Position numbers and translations under genes: made by a program. The notes beneath the pieces were generated by a model. It ran no database searches and had not been told where the DNA came from. It saw nothing but the letters and a program-made list of their open reading frames with translations. From contig JAQWWZ010000056.1 of assembly GCA_029254745.1 (NCBI GenBank), positions 1-57,949 on the forward strand: a stretch of DNA of 57,949 bases, given 5' to 3'. Below, piece by piece: positions 51,501-57,949 of the stretch. This stretch comes from Opitutales bacterium. Lineage in GTDB: Bacteria > Verrucomicrobiota > Verrucomicrobiia > Opitutales > Seribacteraceae. The stretch's first letter is position 1, and the number at the start of each line of letters is the position of its first letter.

Positions 51501-54361
51501 CAGAGGAACCAGTTAATCCCCAAACTACTATTTGTCTCAGGATCAATTGCACTCCAAGCAGGAGATATAAACGAACTCGGGTCATCCTCATTCATTGAAA
51601 CCGATGTTGTAACCGTTCCGCTTAAATAAGGGGGCTCATTAACCCCCGAAACGAGCACTTGAAAATCGAAGATGTTGGAAACAAGAGGAGAACCATGACT
51701 GTCCGTGACTACAAGTGATAATTCATAATAATTATCGATATTTGCATCACCAGGAATTTCATAATCCAAAGAAGTTAAAAGCGAAAGCTCGCCAGTGCTT
51801 GAGTCCACAATAAAAAAGGAGGAATCATCTCCTGAGAGCACCCAAGAATGGGTCTGCCCTTGATCTTGATCCGTTACATTGAAGTCTGCAAAAACCTGAC
51901 CGCCCACCAGATCCTCTGCAATGGTGACAAGAGATGCATTATTACTTGTTTCAATAGTAGGAGCATCATTATCATCAGTAAGCTCAACACTGACATTCAA
52001 GTCCGATGGTACTCCCCCACTATCAACCGCTTGTACAATAAAGTTAAAAAGGTTACTACCCAAGTAAGAGGCATTGGCTTCAAAATCAGGGAGATTTATA
52101 AATGTGATTTCTCCTGTATCAGCATCGATGGCAAATTTACTAGAATCATCTGGGTAACCCTGAGAAACGATGAAGAAAGAATGAGAATCCCCAGAATCGA
52201 CATCAGAAACTGCTACCGCACCAACCTCTAATTGCTTTTCAGGTGCCAAGAAATACGAATCACTAACAAAAGTTGCAGGTTCAAAAACATCCACAACTTG
52301 AATCGTGAAATTTTGGAAAGAACTCCCATTACTGTCATAGGCTTCTATCGTAACCTCATAAGTATTTTGAGAGTCTAAATCCAACCTATTTTCAAAGTTC
52401 GGTGGATCTAAAAACCGAACCCACCCAGTCGTACCGTTGACTTCAAAATATCTTTGGTCATCTCCATGATGAATCGAATATGAAATATCACCCCCGTCTG
52501 GATCTGTTGCAGAAACCTGAAAATCACCGTTGCTATTTTCTGAGACTTGTAAGGAGACACTGGCGTTACCATCGTAAAGCAGAGTAGAAAAAACAGGCAA
52601 ATCGTCGGTTTGCAGAATGGTTATATTAATGTCGACAATATTGTGTAACTTACTGGTCAAGCTATTCCCCTCATCTTCGACACGGACTCTCATGAAATCT
52701 GTTCCGCTGTACCCGGGATTAGGGGTGTAAGAAATTGTAGTGGGACTTACTTCGGTACCAGTGTATTCTGCAGATCCGGAAACAACAGCTGTGCCGTAAG
52801 ACGGAACATCTTCTATGCTCCAGGTAAGAGTTCTCCAGCCACTGTTTGCACTGTAAAGATCCGGGTCTTCTGCGGTAAAAGGGGCAATAAAAGAAGAAGC
52901 ATTATCTTCATCCATAACAACAATCAAGGATGTAGGTGAAATGATTGGGGCTTCATTTAAATCTAGGATACTCAAAGTGTAATCCTGTGAATCGATTTGT
53001 CCCATTTCGTCGGTTACAGTGACCGCAAACTCAAACACGCTATCGCCATCATAAGATGAAGATGCTTCAAAATCGATATCCAAACTTGAAAGAAATTGAA
53101 GCTCTCCTGTACTCGCAATTATGTTAAATGATGAGCTGTCATTACCACCGGACAAAGACCAAGTGAGAGTACTTCCATCATCGAAATCATAAGCGGTAAG
53201 CATAACGGAATTAGCTGAATTTTCATCCAATGTTAAAGCTAGCACTGGATCGGATACTGCGACGCCTTGGTGAGTAATCACGGGGTCATCATTGTTCACA
53301 GGACTTACTTTTACCCGAAAGGTAATTTCGTCTACCCCACCACGATCGTCGATAACTTGGATGGTAAATTTATCGGCGACACCAGTCTGCCCGGCAGTGG
53401 GAGTTGCACCCGTATCAATACCCCACATGTCAGCATCAGGCACATAATTGACCGTACATTCATCATTATTATCGGTAATCGTGACTGCCCCATTTTGGGC
53501 ATTGGACGATATGGACCAAGTAAAGTCACTCGAATCCAAATCAGAGACAAGCAAGGTGTAATCTGACCAAGCAATTGGGCTTTCATCCTCATCGATGGTA
53601 AAAATAAGATCGTTATTCCCGTCTACGATAGTTGGGGCATCATTTACTTCTGCTATCGAGAGGGTAATTTCCTGCATGTCAGTACTCCCATTTGCGTCGG
53701 CAGCAGTAACTTCAAAAATATATTGATTATTGCTGTCTGAATCCTGGGGAAATTCGTAGTCAAACCCAGAAGTGGTATTAAAAAGGATTTGCCCACCGGA
53801 ATAACTAAATAAGTTTTGATCAGCTCCACCGGTGATAGTGATCGTGGGTGAACCACCATCAGCATCAGTAGCACTTGCATATGCAACAAAGGTTGTTCCC
53901 TCATTTTGCTCGTAGCTAATGGCTGCACTAGAGTCACTCGCGTTTGTCAAACCGGTGTATAAGACTGGTTCATCGTCCGAGGGTGAAACTACGATAACGA
54001 GATAATCATTTTGAGGGCTCCCAAGAAACGAATTTTCCGTGATAACCCCTGTCGATGAATCAGTACCATTCCAGTCTACATAGAAAGTACCGGAATAATC
54101 AGGGTCACTTGGCGTAAAGAAAAAAGTGGCTGTGCTCGAAATTGTCTGGCTATTCGCATCCACAAATTGACCAACCACATTACCTGTCACTGCATCGTAG
54201 GGTGGTTTAAGAATTCGGTAAATGCTAGTGGTTGCATCATGAGGTAGGGTTATCTGCATTGAAGTTCCACCTTCGCTGATTGGAGATTCCGAAGGAGTAT
54301 ATTGCCCATGTACGCAGATGCATACAAAACAGGGAAAGAAAAACCTTAGGAATTTGGGCAT
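45593..54361 (-). CDS. Giant secreted cadherin-repeat/FG-GAP protein
   Basis: About 2,920 residues, chosen start ATG at 54359-54361 (signal peptide MPKFLRFFFPCFVCICVHG); longer ATG options lie 30 bp upstream. About 14 cadherin-like repeats, each with xPDFExP... then YxFxVxVxDxxG, run nearly end to end, interleaved with tandem-95/Ig-like domains (YTPNPGYSG, YSPNKDYFG, YTPDPQFIG). An FG-GAP/VCBS-type propeller block with calcium-loop repeats (DFDLDGDMDV, DLNEDGYPDV, DIDGDGDIDI, DVDQDGDTDL) lies at ~1625-1980, nested inside one cadherin repeat. The end (~2810-2890) is Trp/Tyr-rich (GWLYISQDGG, WMWNQDIGWFWTG, WYYWKGGIY). Likely calcium-stabilised surface adhesin or matrix protein, secreted by an unknown route. 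No sorting motif recognised. Confidence 0.92.
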   Translation of the reverse strand: MPKFLRFFFPCFVCICVHGQYTPSESPISEGGTSMQITLPHDATTSIYRILKPPYDAVTGNVVGQFVDANSQTISSTATFFFTPSDPDYSGTFYVDWNGTDSSTGVITENSFLGSPQNDYLVIVVSPSDDEPVLYTGLTNASDSSAAISYEQNEGTTFVAYASATDADGGSPTITITGGADQNLFSYSGGQILFNTTSGFDYEFPQDSDSNNQYIFEVTAADANGSTDMQEITLSIAEVNDAPTIVDGNNDLIFTIDEDESPIAWSDYTLLVSDLDSSDFTWSISSNAQNGAVTITDNNDECTVNYVPDADMWGIDTGATPTAGQTGVADKFTIQVIDDRGGVDEITFRVKVSPVNNDDPVITHQGVAVSDPVLALTLDENSANSVMLTAYDFDDGSTLTWSLSGGNDSSSFNIIASTGELQFLSSLDIDFEASSSYDGDSVFEFAVTVTDEMGQIDSQDYTLSILDLNEAPIISPTSLIVVMDEDNASSFIAPFTAEDPDLYSANSGWRTLTWSIEDVPSYGTAVVSGSAEYTGTEVSPTTISYTPNPGYSGTDFMRVRVEDEGNSLTSKLHNIVDINITILQTDDLPVFSTLLYDGNASVSLQVSENSNGDFQVSATDPDGGDISYSIHHGDDQRYFEVNGTTGWVRFLDPPNFENRLDLDSQNTYEVTIEAYDSNGSSFQNFTIQVVDVFEPATFVSDSYFLAPEKQLEVGAVAVSDVDSGDSHSFFIVSQGYPDDSSKFAIDADTGEITFINLPDFEANASYLGSNLFNFIVQAVDSGGVPSDLNVSVELTDDNDAPTIETSNNASLVTIAEDLVGGQVFADFNVTDQDQGQTHSWVLSGDDSSFFIVDSSTGELSLLTSLDYEIPGDANIDNYYELSLVVTDSHGSPLVSNIFDFQVLVSGVNEPPYLSGTVTTSVSMNEDDPSSFISPAWSAIDPETNSSLGINWFLWDEATASKVNALSTPTNDSSVSIGQLDGVLTFNPLLNSNRDMNGSEILTVIFEDEQGVERNQTIQINVLGVNDPPEITGPDVPFVDIIDHNESVLEVIDFEASDFNDLGDNNIHYTQDLYLVWNVSGEDADLFDISNQGRLSFKTAPVYDSVTLLNNRYEIIISVKDEYDGVSDYPYVINVTNSSEPPALLSNLSTVFISEDNAPISWEDAWEDLQVEDPDGGSLTWEISINASNGEASVDLYSGAIMYSPNKDYFGVDSFSVKVTDEDELFIDIPISVDVAPINDPPSISDADDENRVENDIILVWENNVSVTSFIGNDLHDVEFNSTETDFLWSLDGTSDASHFTIDSNAVLKFRYAPDYESPLDEGEDNLYSFSVLVTDDSDIFGEYLVRVRVRNKNEPPVYTSLEGVLSAQLFISENTTFVYMVEAQGVEESGQDISFDLSNEIDNNNSLFEFDSFGSNEIFFKDAPDFENPAGVEGQNIYILEVNASDGLSSEVQRVEIVVTDNNEPLGFKSDISYVLDHNESSTSFILDLSQYYTDSDTDSSYRTYIFSLDESLDSQFFLINSTTGEITFDESFTPDFESPLDENGDNKFIFSVNVEDGQNLISQEFSIQILDVNDLPNIIGADLTEIIVPENQTFVSKLEAFDQDSKPSYIDLAIVVDNESISWLENSEQLENRFLDPAVISEGIDASFCAGSDFDLDGDMDVLLLEADADKVTVFENNGSGGFTQSHVIYSGSESNPQHALIKDLNEDGYPDVIVALKDAGRVIVLQSNPSAPFDFVSIDSVLESSNVVHVDCGDIDGDGDIDIIATGKDSTTSDYYIHWFSNGGEFWFTHSNEQLTFSGPSALTFSLSQINQPKSLSLGDVDQDGDTDLAVASSLDGNFSLFINEGGGVFGDPVSIYSETDGQAQGVRLVDLNADAKLDVVVTTKNSSKLGVLLQSSNGGGEFLAPSFFYSSSFYINSFDIGDIDGDGDLDLVAAAGADSNVRWFTNDGSGKFTINDEMALTDQSSVISVSLGDFSQTNTLLRFSIDESSEDAEHFVFRPKYSGNLYFRDNPNFEIPTDADEDNQYEIKILVSDSDAEPSSEVMEKVVINVDDLYEAPVIQQPTAQEGKSLQILEHSLFVIDINATNDEGLYEDTFFSISGGLDAGFFTIDESTGVLSFISGPDYENPLDDLSDGNNSYHVVVRATDNGPENSFSEIDLYVSVSDGNDLPEFNVDPAVLSIVLPEDTLHILELSDLNASDPEGSALTWSIVEGGTIGDSSLVEDTLHYQPFDNINGSDEVILEVKDHAELKAQITIGFTITQVNDAPIIITGIDIAHPENLTTISTLEATDIEGDELSWSLSGGADHELFSLSVNGDLSFLGNPPDFETPDSNESSNFYEIAIFVSDGDATAEKTLTVEVLDVADIDPVIHNLDENITNLLRVMENELDVLDLNFSDIEGDEIELLLTGGSDISEFDLSQEGRLRFLTAPNFENPTDLNSDNLYEVDLNATDGINSTSRSLVVQVINANEDPPIITSALGTSDDPIIHFENQAFVIDLTSSDDVNGSISYALSSGADMHMFDLNISTGALSFKQSYVPDYETIRSNRSDHIYMVGVKVSDDTFTSGNYDLYIGISDVDEPPALRQTNFELMEDPSSAVLLDVEVYDPEGDPFEYDFLRSPDFGTLEPAGTGYLYMPDLDFNGEDTIQFLVVDDQNVSLELSATISVIAVNDPPTASDDVIEYNSTTLAPLMFSTLGNDSSYPDDNETIEITDWSKSASIDYKAESELFTYTPDPQFIGPFEFSYTLYDGQLTSTANVTIHVLSSPNLPGWQYLPGFGYMMRNQYPWVLHGRIGWLYISQDGGENSASWMWNQDIGWFWTGKEYFEHFFAEETQKWYYWKGGIYEPGGVLLFDFAQNKFIEMADYQKQKVSFVLLSLTDVSSKIEYISTSSYFSSEQKQVIVSELYFTGQSPSLENLLKED
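48420..49500 (-). other. FG-GAP propeller inserted within a cadherin repeat
   Basis: Domain within the giant protein. Six or so DxDxDGxxD-type repeats (FG-GAP/VCBS) interrupt a cadherin repeat: the first half (ENQTFVSKLEAFDQDSK) lies before and the second half (RFSIDESSEDAEHFVF then NPNFEIPTDADEDNQYEI) after. Limits approximate. Confidence 0.7.
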
Positions 54362-54445
54362 ATTCAACATAAATCTAACTAACATCAGCATGGGAGATAA
54401 GTAATTCTTTGCAAGAAATATAAAATCGGCTGAGAAGATGATTTC

Positions 54446-54475
54446 TTAACTTTATTAGGTTTGAAATTTTATAAT
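54446..54475 (+). promoter_or_regulatory. Putative promoter for the DUF4212/SSS operon
   Basis: A perfect -10 TATAAT (54470-54475) with TTAACT (54446-54451) 18 bp upstream. It would start transcription near 54482, about 58 nt before the chosen ATG. It sits in the divergent region shared with the giant cadherin gene. Confidence 0.4.
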
Positions 54476-54539
54476 CTATAAAAACTAAGCCTAATATATA
54501 CGCTTGCCAAAATTGATCTGCTTTGACCATGCTAGGCGT

Positions 54540-54818
54540 ATGAAACAGCCCAAGTCTTCTATCCAACAAAAAAACAACAGCTATTGGCACGCAAGTCTTA
54601 AACTACTGACAACCATACTTGCTATTTGGTTTTTGGTATCTTTCGGATGCGGTATTCTTTTCAAAGATTTTTTAGACATTTACAGCGTAGGCGGAGCCCC
54701 TCTCGGTTTTTGGATGGCACAGCAAGGTTCCATTCTATGCTTTATTGGTCTTTTAATTGCTTACTCGTTCTGGATGAATCGATTGGACGAGCAACATGGA
54801 TATGAGGAGGAAGAGTAA
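54540..54818 (+). CDS. DUF4212 protein, small symporter subunit
   Basis: 92 residues from the ATG at 54540. Two membrane helices ([19 protein letters not shown] and [16 protein letters not shown]) and the family's [14 protein letters not shown] motif. DUF4212 proteins are encoded next to VC_2705-type sodium:solute symporters and are thought to form their small subunit. The stop overlaps the next start by one base (TAATG), so translation is coupled. Confidence 0.92.
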   Translation: MKQPKSSIQQKNNSYWHASLKLLTTILAIWFLVSFGCGILFKDFLDIYSVGGAPLGFWMAQQGSILCFIGLLIAYSFWMNRLDEQHGYEEEE

Positions 54819-56596
54819 TGGATCAGACTGTTTGGAATTTTATTTTTATTGGTATCACCTTTAGTGTTTACATAGGTATCGCCATCTGGTCCAGGGCTGG
54901 GTCCACAAAAGAATACTACACAGCCGGAGGAAGTGTATCCCCTTTTGCGAATGGAATGGCAACCGCGGCAGATTGGATGTCAGCCGCCACTTTTATTTCA
55001 ATGGCAGGAGGAATTGCAGCAGCGGGCTACGGAGCTTCGAAGTTTTTAATGGGCTGGACCGGTGGGTTTGTTCTTCTGACTACTCTCATGGTTCCTTATC
55101 TACGGAAATTTGGGAAAGCCACCGTACCCGACTTTGTGGGTGACCGCTATTATTCCAATGCCGCCCGCTTAGTTGCCGTGATCTGTGCTATTTTTATTTG
55201 TATGACTTACATTATGGGGCAAATGAGAGGAGTTGGTATCGTGTTTTCGCGCTTATTTAGCATTGAAATCTGGATGGGCGTACTCATCGGCGGAGGAATT
55301 GTCTTTTTCTATGCTGGACTTGGCGGAATGAAAGGGATCACCTATACCCAAGTCGCACAATATTGTGTTATGGTATTTGCCTACACCATCCCGGTCATTT
55401 TCATATCTCTTATTATTACGGGAGACGCCATGCCCCAGCTTGGTCTAATTGGCAACTATATCAAGGATGGGCCCGAAAAAGCACAACCACTGATCGAAAA
55501 AATAAACCAGATTTCCACCGACCTTGGTTTCCAGGAATACACCGCAAGTTCGAGTAACAACCTCGACATGTTTTGTATAACCGCAGCCCTCATGATAGGC
55601 ACAGCAGGCCTTCCTCATGTAATTGTTCGATTCTTTACCGTTAAAAATGTACGAGCGGTTCGTAAATCTGCTTTTTGGACTCTTTCTTTCATTGCCGTGA
55701 TCTACTTGACAGCTCCTGCTTTAGGGATTTTCGCCCGCACGAACTTCGTAGAGGAGATTAACCAAAAGAAATACCAAAATGCTCCCAGCTGGTTTAAAAA
55801 CTGGGAAGATCAAGGAATGATAGCCTGGGTTGACAAGAACGGAGATGGAGTCATGCAATATCGATCCGGTGATGTATTCACCGGAAAACCCGAGTATGTA
55901 GATAATGGCACGAGAGATAAGGGCCCACGAAAAGTGACCAACGCTATTAATAAGTCCTCTCAAAATGAAGTGTACTACGACAAAGACATCATTGTTCTGG
56001 CCAACCCTGAAATGGCAGGTCTTCCGCCCTGGGTAATTGCCTTGGTCATGGCTGGCTGTGTCGCCGCTGCTCTTTCCACTGCAGCGGGTTTATTACTTGT
56101 GTTATCAACCTCGATCTCCCATGACCTGATGAAGAAAATTATCAATCCAAAAATTTCTGATAAGCAAGAAATGAAATACGCAAGAATGGCATCATTTGGA
56201 GCGATTGCCATAGCTGCTTATTTCGGGATCAACCCACCTTCCACTTTTGTAGCGAAGACTGTCGCTTTTGCCTTTGGCTTGGCAGCATCTTCTTTTTTCC
56301 CCACCCTCATCATGGGAATATTCTCAAAAAGAGTGAACAAGGAAGGAGCGATTGCAGGTATGATATGCGGCATTGGGTTTACCCTTAGTTACATCATCTA
56401 CTTCCAGTTCTTAACGGAAAGTAAAAATTATTGGTTTGGGATATCACCCGAAGGAATTGGCTTTCTCGGGATGGTGATCAACTTTGCTGTCGCATTTGCG
56501 GTCAGTTCCGTCACCGCCCCTCCCCCAAAAGAAATCCAAGATATGGTCGAAGAAATCCGTATCCCCAAAGGAGCAGGCAAAGCCTCCCAGCACTGA
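54818..56596 (+). CDS. Sodium:solute symporter (VC_2705/ActP-like)
   Basis: 592 residues, SSS-family transporter with about 13-14 helices in the inner membrane. Conserved parts: [29 protein letters not shown] (Na+ site), [10 protein letters not shown] and [22 protein letters not shown] long extracytoplasmic loop (about 315-395) contains a calcium-loop-like [14 protein letters not shown]. Related transporters carry acetate or other short carboxylates, but the substrate is not established here. Coupled to the DUF4212 gene; convergent with DUF218. Confidence 0.9.
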   Translation: MDQTVWNFIFIGITFSVYIGIAIWSRAGSTKEYYTAGGSVSPFANGMATAADWMSAATFISMAGGIAAAGYGASKFLMGWTGGFVLLTTLMVPYLRKFGKATVPDFVGDRYYSNAARLVAVICAIFICMTYIMGQMRGVGIVFSRLFSIEIWMGVLIGGGIVFFYAGLGGMKGITYTQVAQYCVMVFAYTIPVIFISLIITGDAMPQLGLIGNYIKDGPEKAQPLIEKINQISTDLGFQEYTASSSNNLDMFCITAALMIGTAGLPHVIVRFFTVKNVRAVRKSAFWTLSFIAVIYLTAPALGIFARTNFVEEINQKKYQNAPSWFKNWEDQGMIAWVDKNGDGVMQYRSGDVFTGKPEYVDNGTRDKGPRKVTNAINKSSQNEVYYDKDIIVLANPEMAGLPPWVIALVMAGCVAAALSTAAGLLLVLSTSISHDLMKKIINPKISDKQEMKYARMASFGAIAIAAYFGINPPSTFVAKTVAFAFGLAASSFFPTLIMGIFSKRVNKEGAIAGMICGIGFTLSYIIYFQFLTESKNYWFGISPEGIGFLGMVINFAVAFAVSSVTAPPPKEIQDMVEEIRIPKGAGKASQH

Positions 56597-56633
56597 CCAT
56601 CTCACATGGTCCCCTAGGGCTTGCAATCAAGAC

Positions 56634-57287
56634 TCAAGTGTTTTCAATCAATTTTGGCTCGTGATCCCAAAGCCAATACACCGGAAGTTTAATTAACTCG
56701 GAAAGGTAGCAGAGGATGCCAAGATCCTTCTTCCACCAGTTAAACTCATCAAAGACTTCATTGGGAGCCCCTGCCACCTCAATCACAACAGAGCTTGCTT
56801 TCAACACTTTGTGGAAAGCAAGATATGCCCGGCGGATATGGAATTCATCAGTTACAATAATAACACGTTTCCAATTCTTTTGTTTTGCATACACTAAAAC
56901 ATCTTCCGCTTCGTCAAAGGTAGAGGTCGCCCCTCCCGTAAGGGAAGGTAACTCTTGCCATGAAGCACTCAATTTCATTTTTTTGGTCACTTCTTGGGCA
57001 AATTCTAAATTTGTCATTTCCAATTCACGAAATGCTGAATTCCTTGGCTTTTCTTCGGTAACCAGCAGGACAGGGCTGTATCCCTGATTCCAAAGTCGCA
57101 AGCATTCAGGGACTCGGGTCATTTTGCCACCGGAAAGACAAATAATGGCATCGGCTCCCTTGGTTGCAGTATTGATACTAAAATAAGTTGCGTAGCGGGT
57201 CAAAATTGGGGCTCTAAAAAGATATATCAGGGCGCAGCCAAGTCCAAGAGCACCAATAATAATAATAAGTTTACGGGATAAACTCAC
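56634..57287 (-). CDS. DUF218 (YdcF/SanA-like) membrane protein
   Basis: 217 residues from a GTG start. One N-terminal membrane helix (LIIIIGALGLGCALIYLF) then the DUF218 domain: ADAIICLSGGKMTRVPECLRLW, GGATSTFDEAEDVLVYAK and VIIVTDEFHIRRAYLAF. Related proteins (YdcF, SanA, ElyC) act in envelope or peptidoglycan-linked processes; the activity here is unknown. It overlaps the RidA gene by 4 bp (GTGA). Confidence 0.88.
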   Translation of the reverse strand: MSLSRKLIIIIGALGLGCALIYLFRAPILTRYATYFSINTATKGADAIICLSGGKMTRVPECLRLWNQGYSPVLLVTEEKPRNSAFRELEMTNLEFAQEVTKKMKLSASWQELPSLTGGATSTFDEAEDVLVYAKQKNWKRVIIVTDEFHIRRAYLAFHKVLKASSVVIEVAGAPNEVFDEFNWWKKDLGILCYLSELIKLPVYWLWDHEPKLIENT

Positions 57288-57748
57288 AAAGTAATTTTAA
57301 AGATTCCTTCAATTTCGACACATGCATTTGCGGGTAAACCCGAGACACCAAACGCACTCCTCACCCCGATGCCTTTGTCTTCACCCCATATATCCCGAAA
57401 CAACTCACTACAGCCATTTACAATTTGTGGGTGTTGGCTGAAATTACTCGGTGCGTTGACCATGCCTAAAATTTTGACCACTTGGCACACTCGATTTAAG
57501 CTCCCCAACTCAGCTTTCACCGTTGCCAATATATTAAGCCCAGCCTGCCTGGCTGCAAAAGTTGCCTGTTCTTGCGTTAGGTCAACCCCCACACAACCGG
57601 TCATCATATTACCATCAAAAGCAATAGGTAAATGGCCAGAGAAATAAGCAAGATCACCATCTAAAAAAAGAGGTTTATAAAGCCCCGCGGCGAGGGGTTG
57701 AGGGGGTAATTCAATGCCCAGGCTTATCATTTTCTCATCTATATTCAT
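57284..57748 (-). CDS. RidA-family (YjgF/UK114) protein
   Basis: 154 residues from the ATG at 57746-57748 (an upstream TTG is the annotated alternative). The subgroup with the ~20-residue N-terminal extension, LISLGIELPPQP-like, then LAYFSGHLPIAFDG, and VRSAFGVSGLPANACVEIEGI, in which the arginine matches the RidA catalytic position. RidA deaminates reactive enamine/imine intermediates. Likely cytoplasmic homotrimer. Precedes DUF218 and diverges from the Tat gene. Confidence 0.85.
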   Translation of the reverse strand: MNIDEKMISLGIELPPQPLAAGLYKPLFLDGDLAYFSGHLPIAFDGNMMTGCVGVDLTQEQATFAARQAGLNILATVKAELGSLNRVCQVVKILGMVNAPSNFSQHPQIVNGCSELFRDIWGEDKGIGVRSAFGVSGLPANACVEIEGIFKITL

Positions 57749-57817
57749 ATCCAAATAACTACATATTTCAGGTTCGATTCAAAGGAAATTCGATTACAAA
57801 TTTGATATTTCCGCATT

Positions 57818-57849
57818 GCTTACTTTCCGAAATTGGTTTCGAAAGTAAG
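57818..57849. repeat. 14-bp inverted repeat ahead of the Tat-signal gene
   Basis: CTTACTTTCCGAAA and TTTCGGAAAGTAAG flank a 4-base TTGG loop, giving a perfect stem as far as I can read the line breaks. It ends 3 bases before the ATG at 57853, covering where a Shine-Dalgarno would be. It may be an operator between the divergent genes or a hairpin limiting translation; no T-tract follows, so not a standard terminator. Confidence 0.75.
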
Positions 57850-57852
57850 ACT

Positions 57853-57949
57853 ATGAAAAATAGCATAGATTTAATAACCCGAAGGAAACTCATTGGGACC
57901 ACTGCCCTTGCATCCTTCACATTCCCGTTTATAGCATCTGCGAAAAACC
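57853..57949 (+). CDS. Tat-signal secreted protein, partial (5' end only)
   Basis: 32 complete codons and one extra base visible before the right edge. The N-terminus (MKNSIDLITRRKLIGTTALA, then a hydrophobic stretch ending IASA) carries a twin-arginine signal (TRRKLIG), so the folded product would be exported by Tat. In Verrucomicrobia this layout is frequent in Gfo/Idh/MocA oxidoreductases and sulfatase-like enzymes, but nothing beyond the signal can be read. Preceded by the 14-bp inverted repeat. Confidence 0.75.
   Translation, partial: MKNSIDLITRRKLIGTTALASFTFPFIASAKN

Noticed and set aside
54375-54590. Minus-strand ORF near the giant gene start
   Set aside because: Overlaps the divergent regulatory region and the DUF4212 start; no features of a real protein.
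1-57949. CRISPR arrays, insertion sequences, prophage
   Set aside because: No regularly spaced direct repeats, transposase motifs or phage genes were seen. The only strong repeats are protein-coding cadherin, TPR and MORN repeats.

Overview
The window looks like a chromosomal segment of a Gram-negative, outer-membrane-bearing bacterium, most likely Verrucomicrobiota (Opitutae/Puniceicoccales-like, probably marine). This rests on gene content, not phylogeny: FecR-domain surface proteins next to beta-barrels, a complete type II secretion (T2SS) pseudopilus operon, a giant cadherin-repeat protein with a Trp-rich C-terminus, a DUF4212/sodium symporter pair, and a truncated Tat-signal gene at the right edge. 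I see no insertion sequences, phage genes or CRISPR arrays. Genes are tightly packed, with many 4-bp stop/start overlaps and frequent GTG or TTG starts.

Layout. 1-4.5 kb (minus): unrecognised envelope genes. Two related lipoproteins flank another lipoprotein, an acidic protein and two tandem membrane-anchored coiled-coil proteins with MreC-like topology. 4.6-7.7 kb: housekeeping genes dtd, cysK and infA (minus), then tadA and a Mn-type superoxide dismutase (plus). 7.75-14.7 kb (plus): a cassette of FecR protein, beta-barrel, second FecR-like protein and TIR-TM-TPR receptor-like protein. After it comes a 355-bp gap with nested inverted repeats that may encode a structured RNA, then an SLC1-type symporter, uvrB and a DUF2807 protein. 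19.2-32.5 kb (minus): an MBL-fold hydrolase, a MORN lipoprotein and the T2SS operon, transcribed gspG-H-I-J-K-L-M-D-C-like-E-F. Its GspE carries an internal response-regulator receiver domain.

32.6-35.7 kb (plus): a lone nuoA, a PTS-EIIA/diadenylate cyclase fusion, nadD, rsfS and tRNA-Leu(CAA), then a GNAT acetyltransferase starting 11 nt after the tRNA. 36.2-38.3 kb (minus): DAHP synthase and malate dehydrogenase. 38.4-41.1 kb (plus): ygfZ, a small conserved-looking ORF, HU with a clear terminator, and galactokinase. 41.2-54.4 kb (minus): alpha/beta hydrolase, mutS, a beta-barrel protein, and the ~2,920-residue cadherin protein, whose stop codon abuts the barrel start. 54.5-56.6 kb (plus): the DUF4212/SSS transporter. 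56.6-57.75 kb (minus): RidA-family and DUF218 proteins. The last ~100 bp (plus) start a Tat-secreted protein behind a 14-bp-arm inverted repeat.

How it fits together (inference): the T2SS, giant adhesin-like protein, FecR/barrel proteins and lipoproteins point to heavy investment in the cell surface. Several signalling modules sit among them: a receiver in the secretion ATPase, a probable c-di-AMP synthase joined to a PTS domain, and a TIR protein behind FecR genes. The strongest leads for new biology are the GspE receiver fusion, the EIIA-cyclase fusion, the FecR/TIR cassette, the candidate RNA at 14.7 kb and the hairpin before the final gene.
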